From DATKKM01 sp035542855 (lineage in GTDB: Bacteria > Chloroflexota > Dehalococcoidia > SM23-28-2 > RBG-16-64-32), in contig DATKKM010000125.1 in assembly GCA_035542855.1 (NCBI GenBank), positions 1-10,936 on the forward strand: a DNA stretch of 10,936 nt, read 5' to 3'. This document shows positions 5,925 through 10,936 of the stretch, piece after piece. Made by a program: the position numbers and the translations under genes. The notes below the pieces were generated by a model. It was not told the origin of the DNA and did no database searches. It worked only from the letters and a program-made list of their open reading frames with translations. Position 1 is the stretch's first letter; each line of letters begins with the position of its first letter.

Positions 5925-7421
5925 TCACCCCAGGTTGCGCCCCCGGCCGAGCTTGCGCCACAGCTTGAAAAACTCGCGCCGCTTCTGCCGGGCCACCTGA
6001 TCGTATCGCTCCACCATGCGGCCCAGCTGGAAGCTGACCGCGCCATCGCCGTGGTGCGCGGAGGCGAACCCCTCCAGGGTCTCCCGTGCGAAGGTCGCGT
6101 CCATGTGCTCACCAAGGACATTCTGTACCGATTCGGCGGCTACTGCCAAGCGGTGTAAGCGCTTTGCTGGTTTAGAACTCACAAATTGCCCCACCGTCTC
6201 CGCCGCATACCGCGCCCGCTTGGCCAGGATGCGCGCGCGGTGGAAGTTGGCCTCCGGGGAGACCGGCTCCAGGGCGTCAGCGGCCTTTCGCAGCTTGTTC
6301 CACATCCGCTGGGCCAGCGCCGGCAGCTCTGTCTCAGCCGGGCCGCTGGCCACCACGACGAACGTGTCGTCATGCGCTAGCTCGCTTAGCATCTTGATCA
6401 TCCCGGCGTAGCGCTCAGAAGCCAGGGCCTGCGTGAGCACAACCTCCGCCTCGGCGCGGCGTGCGGCCAGCGTCGAAAGCACGGGCGCGATCGCCTGCTC
6501 CGCCGCGCCTGCCGCCTCCCGCAGGCCTTCGATCATGACGTCCAGGTCGCGCACGCCGCCCAGGGCCTGGCCCAGCCAGCGCAGCTCCTCGTGCGCGGCG
6601 GCCAGCTTCTGCTGGTCCAGCAGCGGATCGAACGTGCGGAGAACGCTGCGCACCACGCGGCCGGCCACGCGCAGCTGGTGGACGCCCTCCACCTCGCCGA
6701 TGCGGGCGTAGGGGTCGTACATGAGCAGCCGCGCGAGCGCGTCTTCCAGCGCCGGCCCGACTGCGTGGCCGGCCGGCTCGTCAGGGTCCAGAGGGTGCGG
6801 CGCGACCGTGGGGGCGGCGCCGCGCAGTGCCTCCAGGGCGCGGCTCGCCTTGGAGCGCTGCTCCGGCATGGCGCCCGCGTCGCGGATCACACGGGCTATG
6901 CGCTCCAGCACCTTGCGGCTTGCCCCGTGCGATTCGATTTCGATCTCGCGGAAGCTGTCACGGATCTCGTTGCCATCGAGCACGGAGACGCGGTCGTCCA
7001 CCAGCTCTGCCATCTCCTCGCCGTCGGGGCCGGCCAGTGACCAGCGCCGGCGCCGCGTCTTGATCTCCGCCACCGGCCCGACGACGGAGCCGTTGAGCAC
7101 GCCGAAGAGGACGGTGCGGGCCTCCGCGGGCGGCTCCGTGCCGTTGCCCGCGTATTCGAGCTCGCTGCGGAGGGCGTTGTCGCCGTTGACGGGTAGCTTC
7201 AGCGTCCAGCGGGGGCCGCCGTCTTCTCCGGTGCGGTAGCGCAGGGTGATCCCGTGGCGCAGCAGCCGCAGATCCGGCGTATCGAAGTAGACGGCCGATA
7301 GCTGCAGCGGCTCTTTCTCGGAGACGCCGGCTACGTCTGGAGATTCCCCGGCCAGCGGCGGAAGCTGGAAGTCAGAAGGGACGAGAAGCTTTAGCTCCAG
7401 CTCACTGCGCTTGTCCAGCAC
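5925..7421 (-). CDS. CYTH and CHAD domain protein (498 aa)
   Basis: The N-terminal CYTH domain (about 5-200) has the signature ExExK at Glu7-Glu9-Lys11, the tunnel residues YFDTPD (45-50), LRYR (60-63), TLK (73-75), an EIK at 119-121 and EIEIE (159-163). CYTH proteins are triphosphate-tunnel enzymes acting on inorganic triphosphate or related molecules. The C-terminal CHAD domain (about 217-490) has HQLRVAGR (248-255), LGGVRDLDV (287-295), HRARILAKRARY (394-405) and LGEHMDA (436-442). CHAD helices rich in His, Arg and Lys bind polyphosphate. The gene directly follows ppk1, so a role in polyphosphate or triphosphate turnover is well supported by context. The frame is open to an ATG at 7460, but GTG 7421 puts ExExK six residues from the N-terminus and has AAGGAG (7432-7437) ten bases upstream. 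It overlaps the end of ppk1 by 20 bases, giving translational coupling. Confidence 0.9.
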   Translation of the reverse strand: MLDKRSELELKLLVPSDFQLPPLAGESPDVAGVSEKEPLQLSAVYFDTPDLRLLRHGITLRYRTGEDGGPRWTLKLPVNGDNALRSELEYAGNGTEPPAEARTVLFGVLNGSVVGPVAEIKTRRRRWSLAGPDGEEMAELVDDRVSVLDGNEIRDSFREIEIESHGASRKVLERIARVIRDAGAMPEQRSKASRALEALRGAAPTVAPHPLDPDEPAGHAVGPALEDALARLLMYDPYARIGEVEGVHQLRVAGRVVRSVLRTFDPLLDQQKLAAAHEELRWLGQALGGVRDLDVMIEGLREAAGAAEQAIAPVLSTLAARRAEAEVVLTQALASERYAGMIKMLSELAHDDTFVVVASGPAETELPALAQRMWNKLRKAADALEPVSPEANFHRARILAKRARYAAETVGQFVSSKPAKRLHRLAVAAESVQNVLGEHMDATFARETLEGFASAHHGDGAVSFQLGRMVERYDQVARQKRREFFKLWRKLGRGRNLG

Positions 7422-9492
7422 GTTGCATGAGCTCCTTCTGCAGATCGCGGGGGGCTTCATCGGGGCTGGCCGAGAGGCGCGTCCATTCGGCCTGTGGGCC
7501 CAGGCGCCAGGCGCCGGCGTTGTCGGCCAGGGCCAGGTCCAGTATCTCCAGCAGCCGGCTCTTCAGCCCGGGCGACTCCACGCGCACCAGCACCTCCACG
7601 CGGCGGTCCAGGTTGCGGTGCATCATGTCCGCGCTGCCGATGTAGAGCTGCTCCGCGCCCGCGTTGGCGAAGTAGTACATGCGGGAATGCTCCAGGTAGC
7701 GACCGATGATGCTGCGGACGCGGATATTCTCGCTCAGGCCGGGCACTCCGGGGCGCAGCGCGCAGATGCCGCGGCAGATGACATCGATGGAGACGCCGGC
7801 CTGGGAGGCCTCGTACAGCCCGTCGATGATCGCCTCATCGACTAGGGCGTTCATCTTGAAGATGATGCGGGCCGGCTCGCCGCGCCGCGCGATCTTCGTC
7901 TCGCGCTGGATCAGGCCCAGCATGCGGCGCCGCATTTCGTGCGGAGCGACGAGGAGCGAGGCGTAGCTTTCGTGGCGGGAGTAGCCGGTCAGGTAGTTGA
8001 ACAGATTCCCGATGTCCGCGCCCAGCTTCTCGTCGGCGGTGAGCAGGCCGATGTCCTCGTACACGCGGGCGGTAGCGGGGTTGTAGTTGCCGGTACCGAT
8101 GTGCACGTAGCGGCGGAGCGTGTCGCCCTCACTGCGCACCACCATGCAGAGCTTGCAGTGCGTCTTCAGGCCCATCAGCCCGTAGACCACGTGGCAGCCG
8201 GCGCGCTCCAGTGTCCGCGCCCAGTTGATGTTGGCGATCTCGTCGAAGCGGGCCTTGATCTCCACCAGCACCACGACCTGCTTGCCCGCCTCCGCCGCCT
8301 CGGTCAGCGCATCGACGATGGGGCTCTCCCCAGACGTGCGGTACAGCGTCTGCTTGATGGCGAGGACGTCCGGGTCGGCGGCGGCCTGCTCGATGAAGAG
8401 CTGCACGCTGTTGGCGAACGATTCATAGGGGTGGTGGACCAGGATGTCTTTCGTCTTCAGCACGTTGAAGATATCAACCACTGAATCGTCCGGCTTGACC
8501 AGGTTAGGGTGGTTGGCCGGCTGGAACGGGGCGTCTTTGAGGTCAGGCCGGTCCAGCTCGTAGAACTGCATAAGGGCGGAGAGGTCCAGCGGGCCGGGCA
8601 ACTCGAAGACGTCGTCATCGCCCACGCCCAGCTCCCGCATCAGCAGCGAGAGCAGGTGGGCCGGGGTGCCATTCTCTACCTCCAGGCGCGTGGCCCGGCT
8701 GAACCGCCGACGGGACAGCTCTTGCTCCAGGGCCGCCAGGAGGTCTTCCGCACCGTCGTCGTCAACTTCGAGCTCGGCGTCGCGGGTCACGCGGAAGGTG
8801 TGCCACTCCAGGATCCGCATGCCGGTGAAGAGATCGCCCAGGTTGGCCGCGATGATGTCCTCCAGCGGCACGAAGCACGGCTCGGCGCCGGCCACAGACA
8901 TGAAGCGCGGCAGCAGCGGCGGCACCTTTACCCGCGCGAAGTGCACCTTGCCCTGCTCGTCTTGCACGAACACGGCCAGGTTGAGCGAGCGATTGGAGAT
9001 GTACGGGAAAGGATGGCCGGGGTCCACGGCCAGCGGCGTCAGGATGGGGAAGATGCGCTCGCGGAACACCTGCTGCAGCTCCGTCTGCTGTTCCGGCAGC
9101 AGCTCCCGCCAGCGCCGCAGGCGGATCCCCCGCCGCTGGAGCGCCGGCATCACCTCTTCCACAAAGACGCGGGCGTGGCGCTCCATCAGCACGGCGACCT
9201 CGCTGGAGATCAACGCCAGCTGCTGCGTGGGAGTCAGGCCATCCGCCGAAAGCGTGGCCAGCCCCACGGACTGCTGGCGCTTGAGCCCGGCGACGCGGAC
9301 CATGTAGAACTCGTCCAGGTTGGTGGCGACGATGGAGAGGAACTTCGCCCGCTCCAACAGCGGCAGCGAGGCGTCCTCCGCCCGTTCCAGGACGCGCATC
9401 TTGAACTGGAGATCGGACATTTCGCGGTTGAGATACCGCGCTACCGATTCGTCCAGGCGGAGAGATACACGTTCCCTTGGATTGGCTACCAT
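7402..9492 (-). CDS. ppk1: Polyphosphate kinase PPK1 (696 aa)
   Basis: Makes inorganic polyphosphate from ATP, reversibly, and is usually membrane-associated. Full length. The N-terminal and head domains carry NREMSDLQF (22-30), LSIVATNLDEFYMVRVAGL (52-70) and LTPLAVDPGHPFPYISNRSL (151-170). The catalytic core has the phospho-acceptor His445 in GLKTHCKL, the second active His602 in YLEHSRMYYF, the HIGTGNYNP motif (464-472) and IGSADMMHRNLDRRVEV (618-634). Arg385 (TLYRT) and Arg415 (KARFDE) are at the metal/phosphate positions corresponding to Arg375 and Arg405 of E. coli PPK. The start at ATG 9492 fits the family N-terminus but has no evident Shine-Dalgarno; a -10-like TACAAT lies 85 bases upstream. 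It heads a tight leftward block with CYTH-CHAD and the Nudix fusion, pointing to coordinated control of polyphosphate and nucleoside polyphosphates. Confidence 0.97.
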   Translation of the reverse strand: MVANPRERVSLRLDESVARYLNREMSDLQFKMRVLERAEDASLPLLERAKFLSIVATNLDEFYMVRVAGLKRQQSVGLATLSADGLTPTQQLALISSEVAVLMERHARVFVEEVMPALQRRGIRLRRWRELLPEQQTELQQVFRERIFPILTPLAVDPGHPFPYISNRSLNLAVFVQDEQGKVHFARVKVPPLLPRFMSVAGAEPCFVPLEDIIAANLGDLFTGMRILEWHTFRVTRDAELEVDDDGAEDLLAALEQELSRRRFSRATRLEVENGTPAHLLSLLMRELGVGDDDVFELPGPLDLSALMQFYELDRPDLKDAPFQPANHPNLVKPDDSVVDIFNVLKTKDILVHHPYESFANSVQLFIEQAAADPDVLAIKQTLYRTSGESPIVDALTEAAEAGKQVVVLVEIKARFDEIANINWARTLERAGCHVVYGLMGLKTHCKLCMVVRSEGDTLRRYVHIGTGNYNPATARVYEDIGLLTADEKLGADIGNLFNYLTGYSRHESYASLLVAPHEMRRRMLGLIQRETKIARRGEPARIIFKMNALVDEAIIDGLYEASQAGVSIDVICRGICALRPGVPGLSENIRVRSIIGRYLEHSRMYYFANAGAEQLYIGSADMMHRNLDRRVEVLVRVESPGLKSRLLEILDLALADNAGAWRLGPQAEWTRLSASPDEAPRDLQKELMQRAGQAQ

Positions 9493-9577
9493 GGCGCTAC
9501 TAACAGAGGGTCCCGCCCGTCACGAGTTACGCGGATGACCGGCGCTAACGGCCGGCGACGGGCTGCGGACAACATGT

Positions 9578-9583
9578 ATTGTA
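9578..9583 (-). promoter_or_regulatory. Possible -10 box of ppk1
   Basis: TACAAT on the - strand (five of six matches to TATAAT) lies in the 114-bp gap between the three-helix gene and ppk1. The -35 region 16-18 bases upstream is poor. If used, ppk1 has its own start about 80 bases upstream of its ATG in addition to any read-through from the gene before it. Confidence 0.4.
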
Positions 9584-9606
9584 CCGCCTGGCGCAAAAGT
9601 TAGCGA

Positions 9607-9837
9607 TCAGGCGTGAGGCTGGCCGATACTTGCCTTCAAACGCTCGCGGGTGAATCGCTCCACGAAGAGCGGCACGAAGTCAAGCACAACCGCCTTTTCG
9701 TAGGACTGGAGTGATTCGCGGGCGATGTCTTCAACGACCTGCGGCGGGAAGTAGCCGCTGAATTCTTTGGTGAGGCGCTGGGTTGCTGCGGTGATGCGTT
9801 CCGAGATCGAGTCGTCGGTAGTCGCAGGGACCGTCAT
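9607..9837 (-). CDS. Small three-helix-bundle protein (76 aa)
   Basis: The sequence has the pattern of the small three-helix-bundle dimerisation domain found alone, or before phosphatase/arsenate-reductase-like domains, in actinobacteria (recalled, not searched). It has an RLTKEFSGYFPPQVVEDI stretch (21-38), an ESLQSY turn (41-46) and the conserved FVPLFVERFTRERL (54-67). No catalytic domain follows, so it is a stand-alone helical protein, probably dimeric. Its function is unknown. The frame is open to 9924, but ATG 9837 has a strong Shine-Dalgarno (GGAGGAG, 9846-9852) eight bases upstream and starts just before the conserved part; the extra 29 residues are low-complexity. It lies 114 bp before ppk1 on the same strand and is the first leftward gene of the divergent control region holding the 11-bp repeats, so it may share control with the polyphosphate genes. 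Confidence 0.75.
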   Translation of the reverse strand: MTVPATTDDSISERITAATQRLTKEFSGYFPPQVVEDIARESLQSYEKAVVLDFVPLFVERFTRERLKASIGQPHA

Positions 9838-9845
9838 ACGGGTTG

Positions 9846-9852
9846 CTCCTCC
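9846..9852 (-). promoter_or_regulatory. Ribosome binding site deciding the start of the three-helix gene
   Basis: GGAGGAG on the - strand, eight bases before the ATG at 9837, is the strongest Shine-Dalgarno near this gene. It selects this start over the longer frame beginning at 9924. Confidence 0.7.
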
Positions 9853-9948
9853 AGGTTGGCCGTGCCGTCGGGGTGGGGCTGGCGCGGCGCCGTAAAGGTA
9901 GCCCGCCGGCAAAGGCATGGGCAAGGGGTCAGCCGCCGAGTTGGGCGG

Positions 9949-9954
9949 ATTTTA
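9949..9954 (-). promoter_or_regulatory. Possible -10 box for the leftward genes
   Basis: TAAAAT on the - strand matches TATAAT at five of six positions. It overlaps the first unit of the 11-bp array, so the other six units lie directly upstream of it. No usable -35 is found, which would fit activation by a protein bound to the array. The implied 5' leader is about 105 bases. Confidence 0.35.
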
Positions 9955-10027
9955 CAACTCGTTTACAATCGGTTGCGTTTCCGTTAAGCACACTTTGACC
10001 GGGCGTTAAACGTCCGTTTACAGCCGG
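9951..10027 (+). promoter_or_regulatory. Array of seven 11-bp-phased TTTACA-like half-sites (Pho-box-like operator)
   Basis: Seven hexamers start at exactly 11-base steps: TTTACA 9951, TTTACA 9962, TTGCGT 9973, TTAAGC 9984, TTGACC 9995, TTAAAC 10006 and TTTACA 10017. All start with TT, three are identical, and four are preceded by CG. PhoB/PhoP-family regulators bind direct half-sites with an 11-bp pitch; examples recalled are B. subtilis TT(A/C/T)A(C/T)A boxes and the 11-base units of Streptomyces PhoP. The next gene to the right encodes such a regulator. The array sits between it and the leftward genes leading to ppk1, so autoregulation and control of both directions are plausible. The repeat is read directly from the sequence; the binding protein is inferred. 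Confidence 0.65.
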
Positions 10028-10031
10028 CGCA

Positions 10032-10037
10032 TATCGT
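10032..10037 (+). promoter_or_regulatory. Possible -10 box of the PhoB-like regulator
   Basis: TATCGT (four of six matches) lies ten bases after the last TTTACA of the array and 24 bases before the ATG at 10062. It is a weak box with the array occupying its -35 region, as in activator-dependent Pho promoters. No Shine-Dalgarno is seen before the ATG. Confidence 0.3.
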
Positions 10038-10061
10038 TTCCCTGGGTACACAGCCCTGCCC

Positions 10062-10739
10062 ATGCGGAAGATACTTGTAGCAGACGACGAACCCAATATC
10101 GTGGCGACCCTCAAGTTCAGCCTGGAGAAGGAGGGCTTCGGCGTTCTCACCGCCGCAGACGGCGAAGAAGCCCTGGCCTCCGTGCGCCAGGACCACCCCG
10201 ACCTCCTCGTACTCGACCTCATGCTCCCGCGCCTGAACGGGATGGAGGTCTGCCGCGTCGTGCGCCGCGAGTCCAGCATCCCGATCATCATCCTCACCGC
10301 CAAGACGGACGAGGTCGACCGCGTGCTGGGCCTCGAAGTGGGCGCTGACGATTATGTCACCAAGCCGTTCAGCGTGAAGGAGCTGATCGCCCGCGTCCGC
10401 GCCCAGCTGCGTCGCGCCAGCGAGTCCCCGGTCTCGGTCTCCGAGGTGCTCACCGCGGGCGACATCAAGCTGGACGCCGCCAAGCGTGAGGTCACCCGCG
10501 CAGGCGTCCCCGTTGAGCTGCGCCCCAAGGAGTTCGACCTGCTGCAGACCCTGATGCGCAACCGCGGCCGCGTGCTGACGCGCAACCAGCTGCTGGAGGC
10601 GGTCTGGGGCTACGCAGCCTACGGCCAGACACGCACGGTGGACGTCCACGTCGGGCGGGTGCGTGACCACATCGAGGAAGACCCGGCCCACCCGGCGTAC
10701 ATCATCACGGTGCGCGGCGTCGGCTACCGGTTCACGTAG
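10062..10739 (+). CDS. OmpR/PhoB-family response regulator (225 aa)
   Basis: DNA-binding response regulator. The receiver (about 2-118) has Asp8-Asp9-Glu10, phospho-acceptor Asp52 (VLDLMLP), Thr79 (ILTAK) and Lys101 in DYVTKPFSVKEL. The winged-helix output domain (about 130-225) has LRPKEFDLLQTL (153-164), LTRNQLLEAVWGY (172-184), RTVDVHVGRVR (191-201) and the C-terminal ITVRGVGYRF. All key residues and the length are normal. The subgroup resembles PhoB/PhoP/RegX3/WalR; the exact signal cannot be told. No histidine kinase lies beside it within the window: the next gene is an acyl-CoA dehydrogenase, so its kinase must be elsewhere or beyond the window. The upstream 11-bp array is the expected type of binding site for this family, supporting autoregulation and, with ppk1 nearby, a phosphate-related role. 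Confidence 0.93.
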   Translation: MRKILVADDEPNIVATLKFSLEKEGFGVLTAADGEEALASVRQDHPDLLVLDLMLPRLNGMEVCRVVRRESSIPIIILTAKTDEVDRVLGLEVGADDYVTKPFSVKELIARVRAQLRRASESPVSVSEVLTAGDIKLDAAKREVTRAGVPVELRPKEFDLLQTLMRNRGRVLTRNQLLEAVWGYAAYGQTRTVDVHVGRVRDHIEEDPAHPAYIITVRGVGYRFT

Positions 10740-10796
10740 CGTCGCTCGTTCGCGCCGGTGTTAGACTTCTGTGCACACACCACACAGGAGTCCCCC

Positions 10797-10936
10797 ATGC
10801 AGCTCACCGAAGCCCAGCGCCTGATCTACAGCACCGCCAAGCAGTTCGCCGACCGCGAAATCCGCCCCCACGTGCGCTCCCGGGCCGGCGACGAGACTTT
10901 TCCGCTGGAGATCATGCGCAAGCTGGCCGATAACGG
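10797..10936 (+). CDS. Acyl-CoA dehydrogenase (N-terminal part, cut by window end)
   Basis: Only the first 46 residues are in the window. They begin MQLTEAQRLIYSTAKQFADR and continue with EIRPHV, FPLEIMRKLAD and NG, the usual N-terminal helices of flavin-dependent acyl-CoA dehydrogenases (fatty-acid or branched-chain beta-oxidation, electrons passed to ETF). The ATG at 10797 has a good Shine-Dalgarno (CAGGAG, 10785-10790) six bases upstream. The gene follows the PhoB-like regulator by 57 bp on the same strand with no terminator seen between, so read-through is possible, although the functions do not suggest a shared pathway. Substrate class and catalytic Glu lie beyond the window. Confidence 0.85.
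   Translation, partial: MQLTEAQRLIYSTAKQFADREIRPHVRSRAGDETFPLEIMRKLADN

Noticed and set aside
7422..7460. ATG start at 7460 for the CYTH-CHAD gene
   Set aside because: The 13 extra residues (MKPPAICRR...) precede the place where CYTH proteins normally start. GTG 7421 has an AAGGAG and puts ExExK at the N-terminus.
8509..9603. 364-codon + strand frame opposite ppk1
   Set aside because: It lies fully antisense to a complete, motif-perfect ppk1. Its protein is low-information His/Gln/Arg/Gly sequence typical of antisense frames in GC-rich genes.
9838..9924. 29-residue N-terminal extension of the three-helix protein
   Set aside because: It is low-complexity Pro/Gly/Ala sequence and contains the strong GGAGGAG ribosome binding site for ATG 9837.
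10759..10767. Extended -10-like TGTTAGACT before the acyl-CoA dehydrogenase
   Set aside because: Only four of six hexamer matches and no -35; not distinguishable from chance.

Overview
This is a GC-rich bacterial chromosomal window with no phage, IS, CRISPR or RNA genes. A cell-surface protein built from Thr-Pro repeats and ending in LPNTGG, a DevS/DevR-type two-component pair, a MutT1-like Nudix/phosphatase fusion, CYTH-CHAD and PPK1 genes, and an acyl-CoA dehydrogenase suggest Chloroflexota. Actinomycetota is the main alternative. This assignment is an inference from gene content and style; no marker gene is present.

Layout. (1) 1-860 (+): C-terminal part of a wall-anchored surface protein, closed by a strong hairpin at 878-913 that can serve both converging genes. 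(2) 924-1697 (-): an RhlG-like short-chain dehydrogenase/reductase, preceded on the same strand by a stand-alone receiver protein (1799-2206). (3) A 227-bp divergent intergenic region with a TATAAT box and small inverted repeats. (4) 2434-4753 (+): a GAF-GAF sensor histidine kinase overlapping its NarL/DevR-type response regulator, then a small unknown gene (4825-5013). (5) 5017-9492 (-): a polyphosphate/nucleoside-polyphosphate module, read as ppk1, then CYTH-CHAD, then a MutT1-like Nudix plus histidine-phosphatase fusion, tightly spaced. Upstream on the same strand is a small three-helix-bundle protein (9607-9837). (6) A 224-bp divergent control region (9838-10061). (7) 10062-10739 (+): an OmpR/PhoB-type response regulator. 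(8) 10797-end (+): start of an acyl-CoA dehydrogenase.

The most interesting structure is in the control region before the PhoB-like regulator. Seven hexamers starting TT (ideal form TTTACA) lie at an exact 11-bp pitch from 9951 to 10022. This is the geometry of PhoB/PhoP-family operators (tandem half-sites every 11 bp). The array sits between the regulator gene and the leftward genes leading to ppk1. A phosphate-type regulator that controls itself and the polyphosphate module from one shared operator is therefore a coherent, testable hypothesis. Order and content of the ppk1/mutT1 block recall the mycobacterial ppk1-mutT1 neighbourhood (from memory), here with a CYTH-CHAD gene between them.
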